In this document: positions 1 through 9,121 of the stretch, one piece after another | How positions within the stretch are numbered: position 1 is the first letter of the stretch | Layout of the letters: every line of letters starts with the position of its first letter | Assembly (NCBI GenBank): GCA_017999985.1 | Contig: JAGNKU010000003.1 | Location: forward strand, 1 to 64,000 | Direction: 5' to 3' | Source: Phycisphaerae bacterium | GTDB lineage: Bacteria > Planctomycetota > Phycisphaerae > UBA1845 > Fen-1342 | DNA: 64,000 nt | Notes under the pieces: generated by a model | Database searches by the model: none | What the model was told of the DNA's origin: nothing | Seen by the model: the letters and a program-made list of their open reading frames with translations, nothing else | Translations under genes and position numbers: made by a program

Positions 1-20
1 TCCCTCTAGTGCCTAACTTA

Positions 21-62
21 CGCAGGATCAAGGAGTTGGCTCCGGATCCTGCGTTTTCTTTT
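21..62 (+). terminator. Rho-independent terminator upstream of the integrase
   Basis: A perfect 9-bp inverted repeat (CGCAGGATC at 21-29, GATCCTGCG at 45-53) is followed at once by TTTTCTTTT at 54-62. This is the form of an intrinsic terminator on the plus strand, so it probably ends a gene lying to the left of the window and insulates the integrase gene. Confidence 0.75.
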
Positions 63-131
63 GCGCAGGGGTGACCAAAAGGTGCCCACCGCAAACGTCG
101 CAGGGTCCGGAGTGGCCATGGAGGCCCTGCG

Positions 132-1316
132 ATGGCAGCCATCTTCCGCAAACCCGGCAGGCAGACCTGGTGGATCACCTACTACGTGAACGGCCTGCGG
201 GTCCGGCACTCGCTACGGACCCGCGATGAGCGGATCGCCCGCCTCAGGCTCAAGAAGTTGGAAGGGGACCTTGTCACGGGCGACCTGGTCCAAGCGTCGC
301 GGACGCCGCTCGTCCCGTTCCTCACGGCATTCTGCGAACACTTGAGCACGATTCGAACGCGGAAGTCGTACAAGAACGACCTCTCCTACCTGCGGACCGT
401 GTTCGGCCCGGTGTGCGACGCGCTGAAGCCGGGCAGCACGATCAACCACGGGTGCCGGGCGACGAAACCAATCACCGTGAAGGACCGGTTTGCTGGCCGC
501 CACATTCAGGTCAAGGTGCTCGAAGAGCTCACCGCCGGCATCATCGAGGGGCATATCACGCAACGGGTGAAGCACGAGGGAATCGCCCCGAAGACCGCGA
601 ATCGAATCCGGGAGGTGCTGCACATCCTGTTTACCTACGCGATCCGGCAGCATGGATTCCGCTCGCCCGACCGGCGATTCCCCAACCCCGTCGACGCGGT
701 TCCGCGACGGAAGGAACCGGAGCGGCACATTCGGTTCCTGACGTTGCCGCAGATCGACGAGCAACTGCTCGTGCTGGCGGAGCGGCCGGTCATCCAGGCC
801 CTGGTCGCGATGTACATCTACGCAGGCCTGCGTCGCGAGGAGGCGTTGTGGCTGACACCGGACGATGTCGACCTCAAAGCGGGCATGATCCGTGTGCGTC
901 AAAAAGTCGTGAACGGCGAATCCTGGCAGCCCAAAACGCGGCGAAATCGCCGCGTGCCGATTTCGTCCACGCTGCGGAGCTACTTGGAGGCTTGTCAGCC
1001 AGCCGAGGACTCCGTTTGGTTTTTCCCATCGCCAACGGGCAAGCGCTGGGACCCGGACAACTTTTCCCAGGACCTACGCGAGATCAACGAGCGGAACGGC
1101 CTGTCGTGGACGTGCCTCGACTTCCGGCATTCGTTCGGCAGCCACCTGGCCCAGAAGGGCGAGTCGCTCTACAAGATCGCGGAGCTGATGGGCAACAGCC
1201 CAGAGATTTGTCGGCGGCACTATGCGGCTTTGATTCCCGAGGAAATGCGGGACACGGTCGAGTTCGACGTGAGACCGCGGGTGGTGCAGCCGGATGCGGA
1301 AGCCCGGTCAGCGTGA
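132..1316 (+). CDS. tyrosine recombinase / phage-type integrase
   Basis: A site-specific DNA strand-exchange enzyme of the tyrosine recombinase family, 394 aa, usual length for a mobile-element integrase. Residues 1-60 look like an arm-binding region, 60-190 like the core-binding SAM-like domain, and 200-370 like the catalytic domain. Visible catalytic residues are Arg234 (GLRREE), Lys268, Arg332 (DFRHSFGSHL) and the nucleophile Tyr364 (RRHYAAL). The first His of the HxxR box is Leu329 and the second conserved His is Asn (MGNSPE), variants I believe occur in planctomycete integrases. The ATG follows GGAGG at 120-124 with 7-nt spacing. It lies at the left edge of a region with several broken genes, which suggests an integrated element, but I could not identify attachment sites. 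Confidence 0.93.
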   Translation: MAAIFRKPGRQTWWITYYVNGLRVRHSLRTRDERIARLRLKKLEGDLVTGDLVQASRTPLVPFLTAFCEHLSTIRTRKSYKNDLSYLRTVFGPVCDALKPGSTINHGCRATKPITVKDRFAGRHIQVKVLEELTAGIIEGHITQRVKHEGIAPKTANRIREVLHILFTYAIRQHGFRSPDRRFPNPVDAVPRRKEPERHIRFLTLPQIDEQLLVLAERPVIQALVAMYIYAGLRREEALWLTPDDVDLKAGMIRVRQKVVNGESWQPKTRRNRRVPISSTLRSYLEACQPAEDSVWFFPSPTGKRWDPDNFSQDLREINERNGLSWTCLDFRHSFGSHLAQKGESLYKIAELMGNSPEICRRHYAALIPEEMRDTVEFDVRPRVVQPDAEARSA

Positions 1317-1374
1317 CGTACGCGTGCTCGTTTGAGGACCGGTCCGCCCGGTATAGTGGATGTGGACGGCACGT

Positions 1375-1554
1375 ATGTCTGGCATCCGTGACGATTTCGA
1401 TCATGCGGAGCCGGGCGAGCCACTCACTCCGATTGAAGCGACTCGCCTGTGGGCCACGTACTGCGCCGGCGCCAACCCGCTCGCGATCGTGGCCCTCGAC
1501 TACCTGTATCGCGCGCTCCGCAATGCGAGGAGAAGATCATGCGTATGTTACTGA
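1375..1554 (+). CDS. small hypothetical protein
   Basis: A 59-residue reading frame with a mostly helical middle (PLTPIEATRLWATYCAG). It sits between the integrase and the collagen-like gene and overlaps the latter's start by 16 bp. The ribosome binding site is weak and I recognise no family. It could be a real small gene translationally coupled to the next one, or a chance frame. Confidence 0.3.
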   Translation: MSGIRDDFDHAEPGEPLTPIEATRLWATYCAGANPLAIVALDYLYRALRNARRRSCVCY

Positions 1555-2498
1555 GCCCACGGTTGCGTCGCGGAAGTGTGACACCTGCACTTCTCGGCTT
1601 TGCTTGCGTCGGTCTGCTCGTTGCTCAGATCGAGCCGGGCTGCATTCCGCCGGCCGATGAAGCGGGCCCGCAGTACGTCGGTCTCACCGAGGACGACGTG
1701 CGGCAGATCGTGCAACAGGTCTTGGCGGAGCAGCAGATTGCCGCCCGCCAGGGACCGCAGGGAGCCGAGGGTCCACAGGGACCGCAAGGCGTCCCCGGGC
1801 AACCGGGCACACAAGGTCAGCCAGGGCAGGACGGAGACCCAGGGGCGAACTGCTGGGACCTGAACGGTGACGGCATTGGCAACTTGGCGACTGAGGATGT
1901 CAACCATGACGGGGTCGTGGATGTCCTCGATTGCCGGGGCGCAGCAGGCCCTGTTAATTGCGGTGATTGTGATACCAGTTTCGTGAACGAGGGCCAGGCG
2001 AATTCAATCACCGGATCGATGGTTCAGGTAGGAAGCGTCACGCACGACAAGCTGAGCTCGCAGGGACAACCGGTCGACAGGGTGCTCAAGTCAGACGGTG
2101 ACGGCAGCGTGGTGTGGGGCGTTGATAGCACCGGTGGAGGCCAGTTGGAGTGCGGCGATTGCGACAGCGTTTTCGTAAATGAGCAGCAACCGGATGCGAT
2201 TTCGGCAGACATGATCGCCGCTCGCGCGGTGACGGGCGTGAAGATCGATCAAATGGGTGCGACGGACGGCCAAGTGCTCAAGTGGGACGACGGCACGGGG
2301 ACGTGGGCTCCGGACGACGACCTCCAGGGTGGTGGGGGCGGGGGTGGTGATATTACCGCCGTGTATGCGGACGCCGGACTGATGGGCGGCGCTACATCGG
2401 GAGAGGCGCATCTCAATGTGGGTGATGGCGCCGGCATTGTCGTGGGGTCGGATACAGTCTCGGTTGGTCAAGGATGGCCGTGTCGGGATCGGAGCTGA
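1539..2498 (+). CDS. collagen-like repeat surface/fibre protein, N-terminal part of a frameshifted gene
   Basis: The ATG at 1539 follows GAGGAGAA; an alternative ATG is at 1545. Residues 1-35 form a hydrophobic signal segment with a Cys at 35 that could be lipidated. Residues 72-104 are eleven uninterrupted Gly-X-Y collagen triplets, followed by an Asp/Asn-rich stretch (DLNGDG, DVNHDG) like a calcium loop. Two related units of about 60 residues follow, each beginning CGDCD then FVNE (near residues 139 and 204). The frame ends in an unconvincing tail after SDTVSV, while an S74 chaperone domain continues in another frame from about 2460. The two pieces look like one fibre or adhesin gene broken by an indel. 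Collagen-like fibre proteins of this kind occur in planctomycetes and phages. Confidence 0.75.
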   Translation: MRMLLSPRLRRGSVTPALLGFACVGLLVAQIEPGCIPPADEAGPQYVGLTEDDVRQIVQQVLAEQQIAARQGPQGAEGPQGPQGVPGQPGTQGQPGQDGDPGANCWDLNGDGIGNLATEDVNHDGVVDVLDCRGAAGPVNCGDCDTSFVNEGQANSITGSMVQVGSVTHDKLSSQGQPVDRVLKSDGDGSVVWGVDSTGGGQLECGDCDSVFVNEQQPDAISADMIAARAVTGVKIDQMGATDGQVLKWDDGTGTWAPDDDLQGGGGGGGDITAVYADAGLMGGATSGEAHLNVGDGAGIVVGSDTVSVGQGWPCRDRS

Positions 2499-2955
2499 TC
2501 CCGTAGATTACGGCGTGACGCTAGCCGTCAACGGTCAGGCTGCCAAACCGGGCGGAGGGGACTGGGCGGCACTGTCAGACCGTCGACTAAAAAAGGACAT
2601 TGAGCCGCTGCTGGGCGCGCTTGATCGGGTCCTCGCCCTTCGTGGCGTGACCTTTGAGTACAACGATCCACACACACCCCTAACTCTGCCGGGTAGGCAG
2701 GTCGGCTTCATTGCGCAGGATGTAGAAGGGGTTTTTCCAGAGTGGGTGAGTGAGGGTGAAAACGGGTACAAATACGTGGCACCCCGAGGCTTCCAGGCCC
2801 TCATCGTCGAGGCCCTACGTGAGCTTCGCCAGGAAAAGGAGGCACAGATCAGGGCGCTACAGGACGAGAGTGCCACACTGCGCGCACGCTTGGCGGTACT
2901 TGAGGCCCGGCTTGGAATGACCACGTCATCGTCTGCGGCGTCAACAATGGAATGA
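2416..2955 (+). CDS. S74 intramolecular chaperone (endosialidase-type) domain, C-terminal part of the frameshifted fibre gene
   Basis: The frame encodes a peptidase S74 / intramolecular chaperone domain, which trimerises fibre proteins and then cuts itself off. The signature SDRRLKKDI starts at Ser54 of this frame (codon at 2575); Ser and Lys five residues later match the Ser-Lys dyad of K1F-type chaperones. Next come FIAQDVEGVFPEWV and an ALIVEALREL segment, then a coiled coil to the end (residues about 125-165). No separate start with a good ribosome binding site is seen, so this is most likely the end of the gene starting at 1539, shifted near 2458-2485. Alternatives are a sequencing error or a genuine pseudogene. 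Confidence 0.8.
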   Translation: MWVMAPALSWGRIQSRLVKDGRVGIGADPVDYGVTLAVNGQAAKPGGGDWAALSDRRLKKDIEPLLGALDRVLALRGVTFEYNDPHTPLTLPGRQVGFIAQDVEGVFPEWVSEGENGYKYVAPRGFQALIVEALRELRQEKEAQIRALQDESATLRARLAVLEARLGMTTSSSAASTME

Positions 2956-3118
2956 TCCGACTCTATCAACTGGCACGCTACCGGCATGGCGTCAGGCTAG
3001 GACAAAACTGTCCCTGGTAATCCAGGCACGCGTACGCGCGGCCCTTGCCAGCCAATGCGTTCACAAGTAGCGGGCCCGACGCGGTTCTTACGCCCTGCCG
3101 GTATACGCAATACCACGC

Positions 3119-3493
3119 ATGCGCGAGTTCCTTGCGAGCAACGGGTGGGATCAAGCCGTGATCGAAGCCGACGAGGCTGGCCACCGCATGCTGGATTCCG
3201 GCTCGATCGACCGGGAGCTGAAGTGCTGGCAGGAAGTTCGTCGTGAAGCGCGCATGGCCGGCCTCTCGGAGCACGAAAAGGCCCTCGCACGATTGGCTGA
3301 GAAGCACACCCCCGTCAGCACGGTGCGCCTGCGAGAACTGTACGTTGCCGGGTGCCACGAGCGCGGCATCCCGCCATTGGCCCGGCGAACGTTCTCGAAG
3401 TGCCTTAGTCGGTTGATCGCGGCTGACCTTCTGCGCGTTACCGCCCGACCAGGCGCGGGTGGACGCCGCCTCGCGTACGTCGCGGACAAGTGA
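3119..3493 (+). CDS. orphan winged-helix protein resembling the Cdc6/Orc1 C-terminal domain
   Basis: The protein has 124 aa. Residues 50-110 (LSEHEKALARLAEK, then LYVAGCHERGIPPLARRTFSKCLSRL) resemble the C-terminal winged-helix domain of archaeal-type Cdc6/Orc1 initiators, including the pattern Y..GC...GI.P..R.FS..LS.L. There is no AAA+ ATPase domain in front and none in the 160 bp upstream. It is either a stand-alone DNA-binding protein of a mobile element or the stump of a larger initiator. The ribosome binding site is not clear. The similarity is remembered, not computed. Confidence 0.5.
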   Translation: MREFLASNGWDQAVIEADEAGHRMLDSGSIDRELKCWQEVRREARMAGLSEHEKALARLAEKHTPVSTVRLRELYVAGCHERGIPPLARRTFSKCLSRLIAADLLRVTARPGAGGRRLAYVADK

Positions 3494-3974
3494 GGCTCGC
3501 CATCCGACCCGATGGTCCGTTTGGCACGCCGCGCGGCATAGGTTCAAGAAGCCCGCGGTCAAGAGTGCCTCCGTCGCGCGCCTGCGCGACCTTCAAAGCA
3601 CCGCCCGGGCATTCCGCCGCGGTGCTCCTCATGCTGTCTTGAAACAAATCACTTCCTTGCGCGGCACGTGCGGATACCACGCGTCGGGCAAACGCCTTGG
3701 ATTGGCGATCAAAGGCTGATCGATGCTGCGACCAGGTAATCACCAGGTTTCAGCTCGTTCAGCGGTAGCTCGATCGACCGGGAGTCTTCCCGTTGTCTTG
3801 GCCGCGCCGCGCGTGTCTTTCCTCCGTCTTGCGCTGTCTCGCGTGCGACAGTCGGTCCTCGCCCTCTCCTTCTGACCCGACTGCCCACGCTGTTGGGGCG
3901 CGTGCAGTCAAACGCATCGGCTTCCGCGGCCGATGCAGCGCATGCCCCCGCTCCGCTTCTCACGCCCCGCATCG
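3494..3974. other. gene-poor stretch with a possible gene remnant
   Basis: No convincing gene. On the minus strand an open frame (3972 to 3709) ends in SIELPLNELKPGDYLVAAS, which looks like the last strands of a secreted beta-sandwich or VWFA-related protein. Its upstream part is low-quality Arg/Ala-rich sequence, so it is probably a decayed 3' end. No RNA gene or terminator is evident. Confidence 0.3.
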
Positions 3975-5078
3975 TCAGGGCGAGCCGGTAAACGACACCT
4001 GGAATAGCGCGAAGTCGGCCATGTCCACGCCGACGTCGCGGTCGATGTCGGTTCGCAGGCAGCAGAGCATGGGTTCTATGCCGGGACCACTAAAGCACAC
4101 GGCCAGGGTCTCGAACTCGGAGAAGTCTACGTCGCCGTCGAAGTCGAGGTCGCACGGGTTCCACGGTCCCAGGATTGGGCGGATGAGGGGATATCGATCG
4201 ACCGCACCTCCGGGGCCGCCGGTTACGTACGGCTGGTCACAAATTGCGTCGCTGCCGGCCTCGGTCTGTTCCGGGCCGCAGAACTCGTCGATATTAGGGT
4301 GCCCGCTCCAGAAGTTACCGCCTTCGGCGTAACCGCCATCCCAGACGTTGCTGGCGCCGCTGTAGTCAGTCGCATGTTGCCCATTATTGATCAGAGCGTT
4401 GTGGTAAACCGCATTGTCGCTTCCCGCCAACACTATACCGGAATCTATGCTGCCCTCAACCCGGTTGCCAACCAGCACGCCCTGGTATGCATGCATGATG
4501 AGCATGCCTTGCCAATTCTCCGTGAGTGTGTTGCCCGATATCAAGAAGTCCCACGTCCCGCCCTGGAGCTCAATGCCCGCTCCAAACTGATTGTCGACAC
4601 CGTTCCTAGCAAGCGAGTTGTTAACAATCGCGCACCCATCACCCGGGCCCAAATAGACACCGGTGCAAGTGCACAACAATACAGAGTTCTCCTGTACGAC
4701 GACATCATGGCAGAAATCGCCATAGATCCCGTACTCGAACAGCAGTACGACGCTATTCCGTACAACGACATTGTGCCGGTTGCTAAAGTCGATGCCCACG
4801 AGTGCGCCGTTTCCGAGGATCACTCGCCCGTTGCCGTCGAACGTGACGTTGTCCGCGCCAAAATCGATGCACCAACCGGTCGCATCGGTTATGTCCGCGA
4901 CGAGGATGACAATATCGTAATCGCCGTTGAGCATCGCGGAGCAGCTTTCGCAGGAGTCGCAGTAGCCGATCCGCTGAGCGCCCGCCGGCACGGAGCCTAG
5001 AAAGCACGCGACGTAAGCGCAGGTGCAGATGCGAAGTGCGGGAGCGATGCATCGTTGACGTGCATGGTCCTTCTGCAT
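3975..5078 (-). CDS. secreted NosD-like parallel beta-helix protein with dockerin-like tail
   Basis: The 367-aa protein has a signal peptide (hydrophobic core about residues 12-33, cleavage likely near AGA-QRI). Residues 60-250 are short repeated strands rich in N, G and hydrophobics (DNVTFDGNGRVILGNG, NVVVRNS, FLISGNTLTENW, NAVYHNAL), typical of right-handed beta-helices of the NosD/periplasmic copper-binding group. Residues about 310-365 carry two Ca-loop motifs (DLDFDGDVDFSEF and DIDRDVGVDMADF) spaced like a type I dockerin. No substrate can be inferred; the protein is probably surface or extracellular. It stands alone between two gene-poor stretches. Confidence 0.85.
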   Translation of the reverse strand: MQKDHARQRCIAPALRICTCAYVACFLGSVPAGAQRIGYCDSCESCSAMLNGDYDIVILVADITDATGWCIDFGADNVTFDGNGRVILGNGALVGIDFSNRHNVVVRNSVVLLFEYGIYGDFCHDVVVQENSVLLCTCTGVYLGPGDGCAIVNNSLARNGVDNQFGAGIELQGGTWDFLISGNTLTENWQGMLIMHAYQGVLVGNRVEGSIDSGIVLAGSDNAVYHNALINNGQHATDYSGASNVWDGGYAEGGNFWSGHPNIDEFCGPEQTEAGSDAICDQPYVTGGPGGAVDRYPLIRPILGPWNPCDLDFDGDVDFSEFETLAVCFSGPGIEPMLCCLRTDIDRDVGVDMADFALFQVSFTGSP

Positions 5079-5386
5079 GAGTTGTGCTCCGGCCAGACCG
5101 GATCATCCGCAGTATAACGCGCAGGTGACAATTCTCGACCGGGCGGTACGGCGGAACAGCGCGGCGTCGAGGCTGAAAAAGTGCCGATAACCGCGCCGCG
5201 GACCGGCCCCGTGCCCTACGCGGGATTGCCGCCGTCGTTCTCGCGTAACCGCTGTCCCAGTTACTTGCCAGTCAGTCTCCACGCACAACCGCGACTCCGC
5301 GCGCGGGCGCAGGCCTGCGTCGCGTTCCCGAAGGCCATGCCGGCGTTGGCATGACGTCGACTTCTACCTCATGCGAGGAAAACACC
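5079..5386. other. intergenic region between two divergent genes
   Basis: About 308 bp with no gene. On the minus strand a TATACT (5111-5116) could be the -10 of the beta-helix gene, but I see no matching -35. Nothing else is recognised. Confidence 0.3.
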
Positions 5387-6660
5387 ATGACTACGATTCA
5401 AGCATGCGTAAACCCGAGGTTGCTGACCAAAGCGAGCCGGCTGTTCACTGGGACGCTGGAGGGCCGCATCACCGAGCTGCTCCAGAATGCTCGGCGGGCC
5501 GGCGCCAAACACGTGGAAATCACCAACGAGAACGGCGTCGTCACCGTGCGAGACGACGGCTGCGGCATCGACGACTTCGCCAAGCTCCTCGACTTGGGCG
5601 GCTCAGGCTGGGAGGAGGATTTCCAGGCCAGCGAAGACCCGGCCGGCGTTGGGCTGTTCTGCCTGGCGCCGCGGGCGGCCACGATCCATTCCAACGGCCG
5701 GATGGTGCAGATCAGCGACGAGGGCTGGCACGGCGCGCCGGTGGAGGTGCTGCCTGATCCCGATCCGGTGCCGGGCACGATCGTCCAGTTCGAAGACGAT
5801 GAGTGGTCGCATGCCACCGTGAGTCCGCTGGCGGTCTTCAGCGGCCTGAATGTCGCGGTAGACGACTGCCCGTGCGCAACCGAAACGTTCGTCGGCGAGC
5901 GGGCGGTGCACATTCTCGAGCTGGGCTGCCGGATCGAGGTGCGCGAAGCGGAGCAGCTCACGCACTGGCATCGCCAGGCGCGCCGCAGCTTCGCGTACAG
6001 CGACAACGTCCTGATCAACTTCCACGGCCAGATGACCAGCTTCGACTTCCACCCGGTCAGCGAGCAGGGACTCTGGTTCCTGGTTGATCTCACGGGCGAA
6101 CCGACCGGGATCCGGCTGATGCTGCCGGCGCGGACACAGCTTGTGCAAAACGAGGCGTTTGCCCAGCTGAAAGCGGCGCTGGAGCTGGAGGCTTACCGCT
6201 ATCCGCAGCGTCGCGGCCATCATCGCCTGCCGTACAAGCAGTACCTGCGCGCGCAGGAGTTGGGCATCGCGCTGCCCGAGGCGACACCGACGTTCCAGGT
6301 GGGCCTGCTGTCGACGAGCGAACCACCGGAACCGGTCGAGGTGACAATGCCAAAGAACTTCCCACTCGCGCGCTGCTATCGCTTCGACCCGGACTTGCCG
6401 GAGGGAACAGACGTGGACGAAACCAACGCGCACCTGCTGGCCGCGCTCGGGAAGTTCAGTGAGCCGTTCATCCCGGTCAGCATCCGCAGCGAATACAACG
6501 GATACTCATGGGCCAGCCTGCCGAGGATCGGCAAGGTCACGATCATGGCCGGCAAGGATCTGCACGAGGCCTGCGTCTGGACGGGCACGCTGCGGTGCGT
6601 CGAGAGGCTCGTCATCACAGCAACGACGAGCGACGGCAGAGTGTTCTCGTCGCCACCGTT
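5387..6660 (+). pseudogene. GHKL-fold ATPase, 3' truncated
   Basis: An Hsp90-like ATP-binding protein starts at the ATG at 5387 (GAGG upstream). The Bergerat fold motifs are clear in the first 100 residues: ELLQNARRAGA (N box), DDGCGI (G1) and GVGLF (G2). The homologous sequence stops near TTSDGRVFSS at about 6650. Beyond that the open frame to 7273 is only the antisense of a methyltransferase gene on the other strand. The native C-terminus has therefore been lost at a junction around 6640-6660. Such stand-alone GHKL ATPases occur on mobile elements; no partner is left here. The exact break point needs homologue alignment. Confidence 0.75.
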
Positions 6661-7335
6661 CCGCTGCTCATCGTGCATCTTCGAGAAGATCAGGTACAGG
6701 AACTGCCAGAAGGCTTTGTCCTTCTGCATTCCTTCATTGCCGTGGATGAAGTTATGGCACCGGCGGAAGGCGATCCGGAGCATCTCGGGATCCGCTCGGC
6801 GCATCCGGATGTCCGACGCCACCTCGCGCGTGCCGGGCGTCTCGTCGCCCATGGGCCAGTCGCCAAGTGGCTGGAACTTGACGTCGAACCGGGTGGCCTT
6901 CTTCTGCAGGAAGAAGAAATCTAGGCCGTTGGTCCAGAGGCCGTATTGGCACTGCTCCGCGGCGGCCATGAAGCTCTTGAGCTCAGCCAAGTCGCTCTCG
7001 GCCTGCTCGTGGTCGCGCATCTTGGTGGCGCCCTTCTTGCCGTTTTTGGGCTCGGGCCGACACACCGCGACGCGGCACACGTTCCCCTGCGTGTGTTCGC
7101 CGCCAGGCTTGAAAATGGCGATCTCCACGCGTTTGCGGCTGCCCTCGATCGCGATCGGGAAGTCCGCCTCCATGTCATCCACGGAGATGGCGTACTCGTG
7201 GAACAGCGCTCGCGCGATTCGCTGGCGGACGACTTCTTTCGGGGTTTCCTTCTTTGGCGCCCCTGAGATGTAATCGAGGATCATCCCGTCCCCGAGTGCG
7301 TCCGCGCTCGCTGGCGCCTTGTTACTTTTTGCCAT
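6645..7335 (-). pseudogene. type I restriction-modification DNA methylase, N-terminal fragment
   Basis: The start ATG at 7335 follows GGGAGA. The first 230 or so residues (DYISGAPKKETPKEVVRQRIARALFHE, then VEIAIFKPGG and FIHGNEGMQKDKAFWQFLYLIF) match the N-terminal region of N-6 adenine DNA methylases (HsdM) that carry a restriction-type N-terminal domain. The recognisable sequence ends near KMHDEQ, before any SAM-binding or NPPF motif. The open frame then runs to 6376 only as antisense of the ATPase gene. The fragment cannot be an active methylase. It meets the truncated ATPase end to end, indicating a deletion or recombination joint. Confidence 0.75.
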
Positions 7336-7652
7336 TGCGCGTTTCTCCCTCGGTGAGGTCGTCGGTGACGGTGCTTGGTGCACCGGTTCACCGGGACTCG
7401 GCAAGGAGGTCGGGTAAGCCAGCACGTCACAAGGCGTTGCGCGCCCGACCACGAAGAAAGCGCAGGGGAAACCCCGCGACAAAGTAACGTAACTCATTGT
7501 CGCATAATGCGTTATGGTTGACGCGGCTGGGGAAATGGTTTATTCTTCTTATGAGCAAGCCCCCGGTTCGCGCTCAAGGCTTCGGCCTGGTCCCTTCAGC
7601 CGGGCCATGATAGAGCAGGTGACGGCGACGGCTGCCAAGATGGAGGTGTGTG
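7336..7652. other. intergenic region with a short palindrome
   Basis: About 317 bp between the minus-strand methylase fragment and the small plus-strand gene at 7653. It contains the palindrome CGCATAATGCG (7501-7511), which could be an operator or promoter element for either side. I see no gene in it. Confidence 0.3.
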
Positions 7653-7868
7653 ATGGGTCTGATACGGACGGCGCTTGGATTCGGCTGCCTGGCTCTGGCC
7701 GGCAAAGCGATCCAAGCTATGGAGAAGTGCCCGAAGGAGGGGCCGGGCAAACTACCGTGTAATTTCGTGAAGGGCGGAGCAGCCGCCGTGCTTGTGGCGG
7801 TTGCGGACAATTTGATAGATAGTGCGCCGGCGAGGGGAGTGAAAAGCCCCGGAAGATCAAAGCGGTGA
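7653..7868 (+). CDS. small hypothetical protein, possibly membrane-associated
   Basis: The protein has 71 aa. The ATG at 7653 has an ideal GGAGG (7642-7646) six bases upstream, better support than most nearby frames. Residues 1-20 (MGLIRTALGFGCLALAGKAI) and about 37-52 are mildly hydrophobic, with a basic tail. I recognise no family. It lies between two methyltransferase remnants, so it may be a leftover of the same element or a small toxin-like or membrane peptide. Confidence 0.5.
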   Translation: MGLIRTALGFGCLALAGKAIQAMEKCPKEGPGKLPCNFVKGGAAAVLVAVADNLIDSAPARGVKSPGRSKR

Positions 7869-7981
7869 ATGGCCAGTGGATGCGAGCTCATTTCAGGCCG
7901 AGGGCCAGCTTCGGGTTTCGTCCTGGGCAACTTCACCGCATCGTGCAAACGAACGCTAGCGCGACGTGAAAACCAGCGCAC

Positions 7982-8998
7982 CTACGCGGCGCTCGTGTGG
8001 TGTGAGGCGGCGCCCAGAACCGCCAACCGGTTTCGGGCCATGCGCACGTAGCGCGGGTTCAGCTCGAATCCGATGAAATCCCGCCCCAGTTTTCTGGCGA
8101 CGACCGCCGTCGTGCCGGAGCCCATGAACGGATCGAGAACAATCGCCCTGCGAAAGCCAGCGCGGCACCCGCAGCCGGGAGAAATCACAAGCCCGCGTGC
8201 TCGCGACCGATACGTGTGTTCGTCGTAGTCCCGAAGCTCGGTTTCGGATGCCCTTCTGTCCGCGGCTTTCAGCCGGCCCGCTTGGACATCCCGGACGCGA
8301 ATGTTGAACGCGCCGGGATTCTCGGGGAGCCGGTGCACCTTCTCCTTCGCCATGCCACAGCGAATGCACACCTCCAGCGGGCAACCCGCCTTGATGGGTG
8401 TCTCAACCAGATGTTCCGGAAAGACCGCGAAATGCGCGCCGGGACACGGGCGTGTCGAAATCTCCCAGCAGTCGCCCGGGTTCCTGCCGCCGGGAGACAA
8501 CCAGCGCGGATCCTGCTCGCGGATGATTCGCGCCTCCCCGCCCGGCGGGTGCCCGACCCAGCCGGCTCCGCCGGGGACCTTGACAGCACCGCGCTCGCCC
8601 ATGATTGCGCCGAGTGAGCGGGTCTCGGCTGCGATTCTCCAGAAGTCGCCCGGATTCTTGCCGCGCGGATGAAACGCACCAGGCGCCGCGGGCTCCGGCG
8701 GCTCGCGCATGGTGGCCATCAGCTCGTTCGTCGCGCTGATCGTGCCGTATACCGCGAGGCCGCGGAACGGTCCCGCCGCCGCCCCGCTGCTGTTCGTCCA
8801 CTCCGGGGCGCTGCTCGACTCGATCCGCGGCGCCGCGTAGCTCCAGCTCGACAGCGCCACCGCCGAGACCACTCCCTGCCTCGTCGGCGGCCAGCGCGAG
8901 GCGTTTACCGGGAAACCGCTGCTCGAGTTCCATCCGCGTGCGCGGATAATCCTCGCCCATGCCCCCGCCGCCCCACCGGTCGCGGCAGGTTGGGTCAA
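7982..8998 (-). pseudogene. DNA methyltransferase (N4/N6 type), N-terminally truncated
   Basis: The last 70 residues hold a clear SAM-binding motif I (VLDPFMGSGTTAVVARKLGRD, then FIGFELNPRYVRMARNRL). The middle has HPRGKNPGDFWRI and GRNPGDCWEI plus a Cys cluster (CIRCG, GCGC). In this class motif I lies at the C-terminus and the catalytic [D/S/N]PPY motif at the N-terminus; no such motif is present. The first 90 residues are low-quality sequence with no obvious ribosome binding site. The gene has probably lost its N-terminal half and cannot methylate DNA. It may be the remnant of the same restriction-modification cargo as the methylase fragment downstream. Confidence 0.7.
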
Positions 8999-9070
8999 GC
9001 AAATACCCCTAACCAGAAGGGTGGGCGGCCGCCGCTGGACAAGGGCAAGGTGCTGGCAGGCATCTTCTGG

Positions 9071-9100
9071 AAAAAAAGCGGCCGGCGCGGGGCCGGCCGC
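9071..9100 (-). terminator. Rho-independent terminator of the TPR/OmpA-like lipoprotein operon
   Basis: GCGGCCGGC (9078-9086) pairs with GCCGGCCGC (9092-9100) around a 5-nt loop. Read on the minus strand, the stem is followed by seven T (9077-9071). It lies just past the stop of the TPR gene at 9122 and is a textbook intrinsic terminator. Confidence 0.9.
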
Positions 9101-9121
9101 TGCACTGCAGGGGGTTGGTGC

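Noticed and set aside
1752-1850. Gly-X-Y stretch as a CRISPR or DNA-level tandem repeat
   Set aside because: The repetition is at protein level (collagen triplets); no repeat-spacer structure exists.
4299-5000. Plus-strand frame over the beta-helix gene
   Set aside because: It lacks an RBS, and its strand-like look arises from the repetitive antisense of the beta-helix.
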